Part shown: piece after piece, positions 42,154 to 49,832 of the stretch
How positions within the stretch are numbered: position 1 is the stretch's first letter
Layout of the letters: each line of letters starts with the position of its first letter
Source of the DNA: an uncultured bacterium
GTDB taxonomy: Bacteria > Verrucomicrobiota > Kiritimatiellia > RFP12 > UBA1067
Reading direction: 5' to 3'
Length of the DNA stretch: 50,911 nt
Assembly (NCBI GenBank): GCA_902776615.1
Contig: CACYQU010000009.1
Span: 1-50,911 of the forward strand
Made by a program: the position numbers and the translations under genes
Notes under the pieces: model-generated
Told to the model about the DNA's origin: nothing
Seen by the model: only the letters and a program-made list of their open reading frames with translations
The model's database searches: none

Positions 42154-43560
42154 TCAACCTATTCTATCCTCAATTGTAAGACCGAAATCCGAAATGACCG
42201 AAATGAGGTTTTCCTTCAGTTCCGGCTCGACATCTAGCCTCTTGGCGATTGATTTTACTCCGTGCAGAATGGTGGCATGTGTCTTTTCAAACTCCTTGGC
42301 TATCTCAGGAAGGCTCTTTGTGGTGTATTTTCTTGCGATATACATTGCAAGCTGGCGAGGAGTTACGAAAGATGCAGTTCTCTCAGAAGACAGTATCTGC
42401 TGAACCGAGACCGAATACTTTGATGCTACTGAAGACTGAATCTCCTCTATAGTCACCTTCTTCTGCTTTTTTTCCTTCTCTATGAAATCCTTCAGAAGAT
42501 GTGAGAGTATTTCATCGCTCAGTTTTATTGTCCGGTCAAGGCGCATCATCACATTTACCTTGCCTAATGCGCCTTCCATGGCTCTCACATGGCTTTTGAT
42601 GTTCTGTGCTATAAACTTAAGGGAGTCTTCAGATACCGGCGGATCCATCACCTCCGACTTTTTCTTGAGAATGGCAAGCCTCGTTTCATAGCTTGGCTGC
42701 TCGATCTCTTGAACCATTCCCCATTCGAAACGCGAAATGAGTCGTGGTTCTATGCCAGGCAGATCCTTTGGAGCAACGTCGCTCGTCATTACAATCTGCT
42801 TGCCGTCGTTGTGCAGAGAGTTGAAAGTATTGAAGAATTCTTCCTGGAAGTCCTTTCCCCGGCTCATGAATTGTATGTCATCCACAAGAAGAACGTCTAT
42901 TTTTCGGTATCTCTCTCTGAACTGCTGTATCGACGAACTTGTAAGTGCATTTACATATTCATTCAGAAATCTCTCGGCTGTAAGATAGCATACCGATGCC
43001 TTTGGATTGTTCTTCTTTATTTCGTTTCCAATGGCCTGCATGATATGGGTCTTGCCGAGACCGGTTCCGCCATGTATGAAAAGAGGGTTGAATCCTTTCT
43101 TGCCAGGTTCTTTTGCGGCACCTTTTGCAGCCGCATGGGCCCAGCTGTTTGAAGGACCGGTCACGAATTCGTCGAACGTATAATCATCGTTCAACGGCAT
43201 CGTCGAAACGAATAGACTGCTCTTCTCCGGTAAGCGCACTTCAGCATTCTTTTGCTTTGGCACTATTATGGACGGTTTTGCGCTCTCGTCGAATTTGAAG
43301 TCTATGGTTACTGCTTCACCGCCGTCTGACAATATAAGGGCGTTTTTGAGTTTTATGCCGTACGTATCTCTCAAAAGTTCAGCGGCGAATTGATTGCCGG
43401 TGAACACGGTATAATGTCCATTGACCTCTGAAATGGATGTTACCATGGAGAAGTGTCTCTTTGCTTGATCCTTCTCCTCCTGTGAGGATAACGTCGACAC
43501 ATAAAGGCCTACGGCTCTATTCCAAGCCGCTTCTGCTTTAGATTCTGGTGTGTCGTTCAT
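42154..43560 (-). CDS. dnaA: Chromosomal replication initiator DnaA
   Basis: 468 residues. Domain I about 1-75. AAA+ core with Walker A GGTGLGKTH near 165-172, Walker B VLLVDDIQFM, sensor motif TSDVAPKDLPGIEPRLISRFEWG. Domain IV: VTPRQLAMYIARKYTTKSLPEIAKEF, then EKTHATILHGVKSI, where the family usually has GRDHTTV; the aligned loop is T427-H428-A429-T430. The frame is open to 43692, but MNDTPESKAEAAWNRAV matches a normal start and lies about 29 nt after the predicted +1. Binds origin boxes and loads helicase. Confidence 0.97.
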   Translation of the reverse strand: MNDTPESKAEAAWNRAVGLYVSTLSSQEEKDQAKRHFSMVTSISEVNGHYTVFTGNQFAAELLRDTYGIKLKNALILSDGGEAVTIDFKFDESAKPSIIVPKQKNAEVRLPEKSSLFVSTMPLNDDYTFDEFVTGPSNSWAHAAAKGAAKEPGKKGFNPLFIHGGTGLGKTHIMQAIGNEIKKNNPKASVCYLTAERFLNEYVNALTSSSIQQFRERYRKIDVLLVDDIQFMSRGKDFQEEFFNTFNSLHNDGKQIVMTSDVAPKDLPGIEPRLISRFEWGMVQEIEQPSYETRLAILKKKSEVMDPPVSEDSLKFIAQNIKSHVRAMEGALGKVNVMMRLDRTIKLSDEILSHLLKDFIEKEKKQKKVTIEEIQSSVASKYSVSVQQILSSERTASFVTPRQLAMYIARKYTTKSLPEIAKEFEKTHATILHGVKSIAKRLDVEPELKENLISVISDFGLTIEDRIG

Positions 43561-43733
43561 TGCTATTGATCTTTCTTCTGCAAGTTTCGCATTATATGAT
43601 ACCATAATTTCTTCATCGGTGGTTATATGAGTAATATTCATGAGTAAACAACTTATGAACAACAATATGTTTATAACATATGGTATATACAATGGATACC
43701 ATCAGTGAGTCGGTTGCAGAACCTGCTTGTTTG

Positions 43734-43810
43734 TCTCACGCAAAGTGCGCTAAGCCCGCAAAGCAACCCTAAAAACATAACTTCGCGCACTTCGCGCACT
43801 TCGCGTGAGA
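43734..43810. repeat. Long imperfect inverted repeat with CTTCGCGCA triplet
   Basis: The 17-mer at 43734-43750 (TCTCACGCAAAGTGCGC) pairs with 43794-43810 (GCGCACTTCGCGTGAGA) with one mismatch, 43-nt loop. The right arm is part of three 9-bp tandem units, CTTCGCGCA at 43781 and 43790 and CTTCGCGTG at 43799. It is the only GC-rich island in the candidate origin. Confidence 0.85.
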
Positions 43811-44007
43811 TATATTCGGGGATTTTGCAATTACTTCAGTATCATAAAAGAAGGAATTTATTTGTTGATAACCATTTGATAAATGTTCACATAAGTTCAT
43901 AATTAATCTATTGACACATGAGATTTATTTTCTAAAAAGGTATTTATTGATAGTATTTTACCGTTTTTGTGCCATTATATTATCGCATAATGAATAATAT
44001 ATTTTTG

Positions 44008-44037
44008 TTCACAATATAGTAGATAATTTGGTATACT
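44008..44037 (+). promoter_or_regulatory. Promoter of mnmG
   Basis: TTCACA (44008-44013), 18 bp, TATACT (44032-44037), extended as TGGTATACT. Predicted +1 near 44044, ATG 44051: leader about 7 nt, no SD. Confidence 0.7.
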
Positions 44038-44050
44038 CTCGCCTGTCGAC

Positions 44051-46225
44051 ATGAAAAACTCTTACATAAATGTTATAGTGATTGGGGGCGGACACGCCGG
44101 GGCTGAAGCAGCTTTGGCGGCTGCCAGAATGGGTGCCAATACCCTTCTTGTGACTTCTTTGAAAGACGCTATCGCCCGTATGCCATGCAATCCGTCTATC
44201 GGAGGTTTGGCTAAAAGTCACCTTGTCTATGAGCTGGATGCGATGGGTGGAGAGATGGGACGAAACGCCGATGCAACTGCCCTTCAGGCTAAGACTTTGA
44301 ATCTAAGCCGTGGTCCGGCTGTTTGGGCTACTCGCGCCCAATGCGCCAAGCGGGAATATTCGCTTCGGATGCAGCGAGTGATAGACAATCAACCTAACCT
44401 TGAAGTCATTGAAGATAGCGTAATAGATTTGATTGTCCAAAAGCAGAGTATGGAGAGCAAAGATCGTCCAGCAGGTGTTGACGGCTCTCTTAAATGTGTT
44501 GGTGTCAAAACCCTCTCTCATGGTGAATTCTACGCAAGCGCAGTCGTTGTAACAGCTGGTACCTCTCTTAGGGGGCGAATATGGATAGGAAAAGATTGTC
44601 AAGAAAGCGCCGGCGATGACCGCCCGGCAGTAAATCAGTTATCTGAGACACTTTCTCGGCTGGGATTCAACTTGATACGCCTGAAAACCGGCACTCCTCC
44701 AAGGCTCAAGGCAGCTTCTTGCGACTTAAGCAAGTGTGTGAGGCAAGATGGAGAACATCCACGCCCATTGTTCCACGTGGAACAATTTATTGATGATGCT
44801 ATCCCTCGAAACTCTGGCGATATAGACTTATCAAGGGATAGAGACGCAAACCAAGTAAATTCGCATAGTTCTAGTTGTTCTAGCGAGGCTAGAGAGACTA
44901 GTAATGCTAGCGGATCTAGCTGTTCTAGCCGGGCTAGTGGCTCTAGCGGGGCTAGTATTTCTAGTTGCTCTAGCGGGGCTAGCGTTTCTAGCGTTTCTAG
45001 TGATACTAGCGGGGCTAGTATTTCTAGTTGTTCTAGCGTTTCTAGCGTCTCTAGCTGTTCTAGCGTCTCTAGAGGTTCTAGTTTATGTGGCTCCTCCAGT
45101 AGCCCTAGTGATTATGGGTTTGCTGGCAGTATTCTTGCTTCCGCAGGCGGCGACGAAATGTTCCACGTGGAACAAAATATGCCAGAGTACCCTTGCTGGC
45201 AAACGCATACAACGCCTGAAACGCATGATATAATACGCTTCAATCTCGATAAATCGGCGCTGTATGGAGGCGCAATACAAGGCACAGGTGTGAGGTATTG
45301 TCCATCGATAGAAGATAAAATAGTGCGGTTTGCTGATGCAGATCAGCACCATGTTATGCTTGAGCCAGAGAATATCGATGGTTCGGTTATATATCCCAAT
45401 GGTCTCAGTTGCAGTTTGCCGAGGGATGTACAGGAGCGTATGGTTCGATCCGTTCCGGGCTTGGAGCACGCGGAGTTTCTGGCATATGCCTATGCAATCG
45501 AGTATGACGGCATTGATGCGAGGGAGTTGAAGCATTCCCTAGAATCAAAGAGAATTGCCGGATTGTTTTTTGCCGGACAGGTAAACGGCACGACGGGTTA
45601 TGAAGAAGCCGCCGCGCAAGGATTTATGGCTGGTGTAAACGCTGTATTCAGTTCGCGCGGGGAAGAACCTCTGGTAATCAGCCGTCAAGATGCCTACATA
45701 GGCGTGATGATCGACGATTTGGTGACTAAGGGGACAGATGAACCATACAGAATATTCACCAGCCGCGCTGAGCGCAGACTGCTTTTGCGCCAGGATAATG
45801 CCAGATATCGCCTGGTCGATGCGGCAGAGCGAATAGGAATACGCGGCGAGTCCTATATAAATGAGACTAGACATTTCATGGAATTGCTGCAAAAGGGGAT
45901 GTCCTGCAAAGGGACAATGGATGAAATAGATGCATCATTGAGCGAGAAAGCGAGGAGGTATCTTGAGAGAGAACTAGGTATTATGCGACACTACGCGCCG
46001 TATATCGAGCAAGAGCGCAAGGCGGCAGAGCGGGCGAAGCAGGACGAAGCACTGGCGATTCCGCGCTGGCTCGATTACGACAAGTGCGTGGCCGTCAGGT
46101 ACGAGAGCAGAGAAAAACTGAAGAAATACAGGCCAGAGACGCTGGCCCAGGCCGCGCGAATACCCGGCGTAAACCCTAGTGATGTGGCCATACTGGCCAT
46201 AATCATCAAGCGCGGCCATGCATAG
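44051..46225 (+). CDS. mnmG: tRNA uridine-5-carboxymethylaminomethyl enzyme MnmG with a Ser-rich insertion
   Basis: FAD enzyme that works with MnmE on tRNA U34. 724 residues versus about 620-630 for the family. FAD site [19 protein letters not shown] at the start; [56 protein letters not shown]-terminal [14 protein letters not shown]. Between PRPLFHVEQ (241-245) and MFHVEQ (371-375) there are about 125 extra residues, mostly Ser in SS-x steps (274-344), where normal MnmG has a short FSF loop. Both FHVEQ are translations of parS sites. Both flanks are intact and in frame, so the enzyme is probably active. Confidence 0.95.
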   Translation: MKNSYINVIVIGGGHAGAEAALAAARMGANTLLVTSLKDAIARMPCNPSIGGLAKSHLVYELDAMGGEMGRNADATALQAKTLNLSRGPAVWATRAQCAKREYSLRMQRVIDNQPNLEVIEDSVIDLIVQKQSMESKDRPAGVDGSLKCVGVKTLSHGEFYASAVVVTAGTSLRGRIWIGKDCQESAGDDRPAVNQLSETLSRLGFNLIRLKTGTPPRLKAASCDLSKCVRQDGEHPRPLFHVEQFIDDAIPRNSGDIDLSRDRDANQVNSHSSSCSSEARETSNASGSSCSSRASGSSGASISSCSSGASVSSVSSDTSGASISSCSSVSSVSSCSSVSRGSSLCGSSSSPSDYGFAGSILASAGGDEMFHVEQNMPEYPCWQTHTTPETHDIIRFNLDKSALYGGAIQGTGVRYCPSIEDKIVRFADADQHHVMLEPENIDGSVIYPNGLSCSLPRDVQERMVRSVPGLEHAEFLAYAYAIEYDGIDARELKHSLESKRIAGLFFAGQVNGTTGYEEAAAQGFMAGVNAVFSSRGEEPLVISRQDAYIGVMIDDLVTKGTDEPYRIFTSRAERRLLLRQDNARYRLVDAAERIGIRGESYINETRHFMELLQKGMSCKGTMDEIDASLSEKARRYLERELGIMRHYAPYIEQERKAAERAKQDEALAIPRWLDYDKCVAVRYESREKLKKYRPETLAQAARIPGVNPSDVAILAIIIKRGHA
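44769..44784. promoter_or_regulatory. parS centromere site 1 (ParB/Noc-type palindrome)
   Basis: TGTTCCACGTGGAACA, a perfect 16-bp palindrome (18 bp with flanking T/A). It fits the parS consensus TGTTNCACGTGNAACA. It is in frame inside mnmG and reads as FHVEQ. Confidence 0.85.
44871..45081. repeat. 9-bp CTAG minisatellite inside mnmG
   Basis: CTAG occurs at every ninth base from 44871 to 45078, 24 times in exact register, with a further in-phase copy at 45105. The repeat unit is NNCTAGNNN. The reading frame splits CT|AG, giving Ser-Ser or Ala-Ser steps and keeping the TAG out of frame. CTAG is normally rare in bacterial DNA. Confidence 0.95.
45159..45174. promoter_or_regulatory. parS centromere site 2
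   Basis: TGTTCCACGTGGAACA, identical to the site at 44769-44784 and 390 bp (130 codons) downstream in the same frame (FHVEQ again). The parAB genes are not in the window. Confidence 0.85.
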
Positions 46226-46271
46226 CCAAATCAATTCGCCCGCATTGAGTTGCGCCGGATGAAGGGAAATA

Positions 46272-46280
46272 TGGTAAAAT
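46272..46280 (+). promoter_or_regulatory. Extended -10 promoter of nfnA-nfnB-response regulator operon
   Basis: TGGTAAAAT; predicted +1 near 46287, ATG 46291: leader about 4 nt. Confidence 0.7.
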
Positions 46281-46290
46281 ATACGAATCT

Positions 46291-47145
46291 ATGAACTGCA
46301 TCAAAGAGAAACGTCAGCTGTCCGACAACGTCTTCTTCATGAAGATCGACGCTCCGCTAATCGCGCGCGAGCGCAAAGCCGGTCAGTTCATCATACTCAT
46401 GGTCGACGAAGAGGCGGGCGAGCGCATACCTCTCACGATCGCCGACGCAGACGAAACCGCAGGAACGATTTCGATCATCTTCCAGACTGTCGGCGCCACA
46501 ACGATGAAGCTTTCGCGCCTCAATGTCGGCGATTCACTCGCCGCCGTGCTGGGTCCGCTCGGCCGCCCGACCGACATACGCGGCGCGAACGGCGAAAAGC
46601 CGGGCCATGTCGTCTGCGTAGGGGGTGGTATCGGCGTCGCGCCGATGCATCCGATCGCCCAGGCCCTCAAAGCCGCCGGAAACCGCGTTACCATAATAAT
46701 GGGCGCGAGGAATAAAAGCCTCTTTGTGATGGAGGACGAAATGCGCCGCATCGCCGGCGACGACCTGATTCTCATGACCGACGACGGCAGTTCGGGCCGC
46801 AAGGGCCTCGTGACCGAGCCTCTCAAGGAACTCTGCGAAGCAGGCGCGGTCGACGAGGTCATAGCGATCGGCCCGCCGATAATGATGAAGTTCTGCGCCC
46901 TGGCGACCAAGCCATACGGCGTCAAGACCGTTGCTTCGCTCAACACGATAATGATCGACGGCACGGGGATGTGCGGCGGCTGCCGCGTATCGGTAGGCGG
47001 CAAGACGAAGTTCGTCTGCGTGGACGGTCCCGAATTCGACGCGCATCAGGTCGATTGGGATCTCATGCTCAAGCGCATGGGCGCGTTCAAGCCCCAGGAG
47101 ACCGCCGCGCGCGACCACATCTGCAATCTTTTCAAGGGGATCTGA
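46291..47145 (+). CDS. nfnA: Small subunit of NADH-dependent ferredoxin:NADP+ oxidoreductase (NfnA/SudB type)
   Basis: 284 residues: FAD-binding barrel (AGQFIILMVDEEAGERIPLTIAD), NAD-binding half (HVVCVGGGIGVAPMHPIAQAL, AIGPPIMMKFCAL), then a [2Fe-2S] ligand set D223-GTGM-C228-GG-C231 and C243. The Asp plus three Cys ligation is typical of NfnA/SudB. With NfnB it forms the cytosolic electron-bifurcating transhydrogenase linking NADH, NADPH and ferredoxin. 3 nt to nfnB. Confidence 0.9.
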   Translation: MNCIKEKRQLSDNVFFMKIDAPLIARERKAGQFIILMVDEEAGERIPLTIADADETAGTISIIFQTVGATTMKLSRLNVGDSLAAVLGPLGRPTDIRGANGEKPGHVVCVGGGIGVAPMHPIAQALKAAGNRVTIIMGARNKSLFVMEDEMRRIAGDDLILMTDDGSSGRKGLVTEPLKELCEAGAVDEVIAIGPPIMMKFCALATKPYGVKTVASLNTIMIDGTGMCGGCRVSVGGKTKFVCVDGPEFDAHQVDWDLMLKRMGAFKPQETAARDHICNLFKGI

Positions 47146-47148
47146 CCG

Positions 47149-48609
47149 ATGACTGCGAAGGAGAGAATGGCGATAGAGCCGCAGGCCATGCCTGAACAGG
47201 ACGCGAAAGTGCGCGCCCGAAACATGAACGAGGTTGCTCTCGGCTACACCGCCGAGATGGCCCGGCGCGAGGCGTCGCGCTGCATGCAGTGCGCGGCGAA
47301 GCCTTGCATGCAGGGTTGCCCTGTCGCAATCAACATACCGGGTTTCCTCGCAAAAGCCGCGGAAGGGGACTTCGAAGGCGCGCTTGCGATCATCCGCGAG
47401 ACGTCGCTTCTGCCGGCCGTGTGCGGGCGCGTATGTCCGCAGGAGAAACAGTGCCAGAAGTTCTGCACAATGGGCAAGCTTCTCAAGGATGTCGACAAAG
47501 CCGTCGCCATCGGACGCGTAGAGCGCTTCGTGGCCGACCTCGCCCGCGAAAAGGCGGCGCAGTCCGCAGGAAAAGGCGCGCCCGCGCCGTCCGCCGCCGC
47601 CGCGCCTGCCGCGCGAACCGGCAAGCGCGTCGCCGTCGTCGGCTCCGGCCCGGCGTCGATCACCTGCGCGGCAGACTGCGCGCGCGCCGGCCACGACGTC
47701 ACGATGTTCGAGGCGTTCCACAAGGCCGGCGGCGTATTGGTTTACGGCATCCCCGAGTTCCGCCTGCCCAAGGCGATCGTCCAGAACGAAATCGACGGAC
47801 TCAAAGCTCTCGGCGTGAAGGTCGAGCTCAACTACGTCGTCGGGCGCACCCGCAAGCTGCGCGACCTTATGGACAAGGACGGTTTCGACGCCGTATTCGT
47901 GGGAACGGGCGCGGGTCTTCCGAAGTTCATGGATATAGAGGGCGAGAACCTCGTAGGCGTATTCAGCGCGAACGAATACCTCACGCGCGCGAACCTCATG
48001 AAAGCCTACGACGAAAAAGGCCACGACACTCCTTTCTGGCACGGACGCCGCGTCGCAGTGCTCGGTGGAGGAAATGTCGCCATGGACGCGAGCCGAATGG
48101 CCTTGCGACTCGGCGCAGAGAAAGTGTATCTCGTCTACCGCCGCAGCGAGGCCGAAATGCCCGCGCGAAAGGAAGAGGTTCATCACGCGAAGGAGGAGGG
48201 CGTCGAGTTTCTGATGCTCCAGAACGCCAAGCGCGTCCTCGGCGACGATCAGGGCCGCGTCGTCGGTCTGGAATGCCTCAAATACGAGCTCGGCGAGCCC
48301 GATGCGTCCGGACGGCGCAGCCCCGTCGCGATTCCCGGCAGCGAATTCACTCTCGACGTCGATACCGTTGTCGTTGCGGTCGGCAATGCCTCCAATCCGC
48401 TCATCCCGGCTACTACCGAGGGCCTCGAAGTCAACAAGCGCGGCAACATAGTCGTCAACCCCGAAACGAACATGACCTCGATTCCCGGCGTGTTCGCCGG
48501 CGGCGACATCGTTCTCGGCGCGGCGACTGTGATTCTCGCCATGGGCGAAGGCCGCCGCGCCGCGGCCGGCATAAACGCGTATCTCGCCGGGAAGGGGAGC
48601 GCGTCGTGA
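47149..48609 (+). CDS. nfnB: Large subunit of NfnAB (glutamate synthase small-subunit-like)
   Basis: 486 residues. N-terminal two-[4Fe-4S] region CMQCAAKPCMQGCP and CGRVCPQEKQCQKFC. A low-complexity Ala/Pro linker near 140-155 (GKGAPAPSAAAAPAARTG), then FAD site VAVVGSGPASITCAADCARAGHDVTMFEA, NADPH site VAVLGGGNVAMDASRMAL, and the GIPEFRLPK and VYRRSEAEMPARKEE stretches. The same fold occurs in GltD, but pairing with NfnA shows NfnB. Overlaps the response-regulator GTG start by GTGA. Confidence 0.9.
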   Translation: MTAKERMAIEPQAMPEQDAKVRARNMNEVALGYTAEMARREASRCMQCAAKPCMQGCPVAINIPGFLAKAAEGDFEGALAIIRETSLLPAVCGRVCPQEKQCQKFCTMGKLLKDVDKAVAIGRVERFVADLAREKAAQSAGKGAPAPSAAAAPAARTGKRVAVVGSGPASITCAADCARAGHDVTMFEAFHKAGGVLVYGIPEFRLPKAIVQNEIDGLKALGVKVELNYVVGRTRKLRDLMDKDGFDAVFVGTGAGLPKFMDIEGENLVGVFSANEYLTRANLMKAYDEKGHDTPFWHGRRVAVLGGGNVAMDASRMALRLGAEKVYLVYRRSEAEMPARKEEVHHAKEEGVEFLMLQNAKRVLGDDQGRVVGLECLKYELGEPDASGRRSPVAIPGSEFTLDVDTVVVAVGNASNPLIPATTEGLEVNKRGNIVVNPETNMTSIPGVFAGGDIVLGAATVILAMGEGRRAAAGINAYLAGKGSAS

Positions 48610-49220
48610 TACGCGTCGCCGTCATCGACGACCACATGGTCGTGCGGGCCGGGCTCAAGTACGTGCTCGAGTCCGACCCGGAGCTCGTCTTCTGCGGCGA
48701 GTGGGGCGGAGGAAAAGGAGCGATGGAGTTTCTTGAGAAGGTTCAGCCCGACGTGACGCTTCTCGACGTGCGCATGCCCGAAAAGAGCGGCATTGAAGTA
48801 TTGAAGGAGGTCCTCGCCAAGCATCCGCGCGAAAAGATCGTGATGCTGACGACATCCGACGCGGCGGAGGACGTATACAGGGCGATAGAAGAGGGCGCGT
48901 TCGGCTATGTTATGAAAGAGTCGCCGATAGAAGTGATAACGGCGGCTGTGCGCTCGGCGGCGTCCGGCGAAGTGTATATGACCGACGATGTCCGCCGCAT
49001 ATACGAAACGCGTCGCGCCATGCCCGGCCTTGCCACGCGCGAGCGCGAGGTTCTCGGTCTCGTCGCGAAAGGCCTCGGCAACCGCGAAATAGGCGAAGCT
49101 CTCGGCATAAGCGAAAACTCCGTAAAGATGCACCTCAAGCGGTGCTATTTCAAGCTTGGAGTGAACGACCGCGCCGAAGCCGTCACTACCGCCATCCAGC
49201 GCGGCTTCCTCACAGCCTGA
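48606..49220 (+). CDS. NarL/LuxR-type response regulator, no kinase nearby
   Basis: 204 residues. REC domain: D8-D9, phospho-acceptor D54 in VTLLDVRMPEKSG, T82/S84, K104 in FGYVMKES. LuxR-type HTH at about 143-200 (LATREREVLGLVAKGLGNREIGEALGISENSVKMHLKRCYFKL). GTG start overlaps the nfnB stop (GTGA), so translation is coupled. A sensor kinase is absent from the window. It might link redox state to gene control; inferred from position only. Confidence 0.92.
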   Translation: MIRVAVIDDHMVVRAGLKYVLESDPELVFCGEWGGGKGAMEFLEKVQPDVTLLDVRMPEKSGIEVLKEVLAKHPREKIVMLTTSDAAEDVYRAIEEGAFGYVMKESPIEVITAAVRSAASGEVYMTDDVRRIYETRRAMPGLATREREVLGLVAKGLGNREIGEALGISENSVKMHLKRCYFKLGVNDRAEAVTTAIQRGFLTA

Positions 49221-49230
49221 GCCCCCCGCG

Positions 49231-49246
49231 CTTCATTAAAATGAAG
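49231..49246. promoter_or_regulatory. Operator O1 of the hipBST module (inferred)
   Basis: CTTCATTAAAATGAAG, a perfect inverted repeat of 7 bp around AA. A related sequence, CTTCACTTTAATGAAA, is at 49293-49308; the two share CTTCAyTwwAATGAAr and are 62 bp apart, on either side of the promoter. This is the layout expected for HipB autorepression. Confidence 0.6.
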
Positions 49247-49265
49247 AAACGACTGCGGCGAGCCC

Positions 49266-49308
49266 TTGACGTCCGACGGAGATTGTGGTATTCTTCACTT
49301 TAATGAAA
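49266..49308 (+). promoter_or_regulatory. hipBST promoter with overlapping operator O2
   Basis: TTGACG (49266-49271), 17 bp, TATTCT (49289-49294) with TGG extension. Predicted +1 near 49301 and ATG 49303, leaderless. O2 (49293-49308) covers the +1 and start codon. Confidence 0.7.
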
Positions 49309-49518
49309 CCGCAAGAAATAGGAACAGTCATCGCCAGAAGGCGAAAGTCGCTGAGGGTCAATCAGCGTGAACTGGCCATGCTCTGCGGAGTTTCGGAGCA
49401 TGCGCTTTGCAATCTTGAGCGCGGTAACGGCAATCCGACTATTGGACTTCTCGGCACTGTTGCGGACGCACTGGGGATGGATCTGAAGATATCCGTGAAG
49501 GATATGGAGTTGTCGTGA
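49303..49518 (+). CDS. hipB: HipB-like XRE antitoxin/repressor
   Basis: 71 residues, almost entirely an XRE helix-turn-helix: IGTVIARRRKSLRVNQRELAML, GVSEHALCNLERGNGNPTIG. It would bind the two palindromes around its own promoter. ATG 49303 is chosen because an earlier in-frame ATG (49285) lies within the promoter. Stop overlaps hipS start (GTGA). First gene of a three-gene module. Confidence 0.88.
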   Translation: MKPQEIGTVIARRRKSLRVNQRELAMLCGVSEHALCNLERGNGNPTIGLLGTVADALGMDLKISVKDMELS

Positions 49519-49832
49519 AGAGCGTAACGGTATATGTCAAAGGGGTTGCTGCCGGGGTGCTCGCCCATTTCAGGCGGGGCGGATACGAATTTCGCTACAC
49601 GCGCGAATATCGGGAGAGCGGACGGCCTTCCGTGGCGTTTTCGCTGCCCAAGAGCCAGGCTGTTCACCGTTCGGACGTGCTGTTCCCGTTCTTCTACGGA
49701 CTTCTTGCCGAAGGGGCTTGCAAAAAGATGCAGTGCCGGATGCTGCGGATTGACGAGAACGATCATTTCACCCGCCTTGCCGAAACATGCAGGCAGGGTG
49801 TGATAGGAGTGGTGTATGTGCTTCCTAGATAG
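49515..49832 (+). CDS. hipS: HipS-like small protein (HipA N-terminal subdomain)
   Basis: 105 residues corresponding to the N-subdomain-1 of HipA (Couple_hipA): VTVYVKGVAAGVLAHFRRGGYEFRYT, then RPSVAFSLPKSQAV and LFPFFYGLLAEG. It is a separate protein rather than fused to the kinase. In E. coli O127:H6 HipBST, the corresponding HipS acts as the antitoxin. GTG start with GGAG at 49506-49509. The hipT start lies 17 nt before its stop. Confidence 0.85.
   Translation: MKSVTVYVKGVAAGVLAHFRRGGYEFRYTREYRESGRPSVAFSLPKSQAVHRSDVLFPFFYGLLAEGACKKMQCRMLRIDENDHFTRLAETCRQGVIGVVYVLPR

Larger units (their letters stand above)
43561..44050. promoter_or_regulatory. Divergent AT-rich dnaA-mnmG intergenic region, candidate oriC
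   Basis: 490 bp with no gene. Contains TTATGAACA 43653-43661, TGTTGATAA 43863-43871, AGTTCATAA 43894-43902, and a very AT-rich stretch 43902-44036 that could unwind. dnaA promoter on the minus strand: TGGTATCAT at 43604-43596. Genes leave it in both directions (leftward to 21-43 kb, rightward to 50.7 kb), as expected for replication-aligned genes. mnmG next to oriC is also common in bacteria. Confidence 0.6.

Noticed and set aside
44769-45174. Insertion sequence or intein in mnmG
   Set aside because: No transposase, splicing motifs or terminal repeats with target duplication; the only repeats are the parS palindromes and the CTAG minisatellite.
44904-45233. Alternative-frame ORF with a long Leu/Ala/Val-rich stretch across the CTAG repeat
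   Set aside because: It is the by-product of reading the 9-bp CTAG repeat in another frame. It has no SD or promoter and lies fully inside mnmG.
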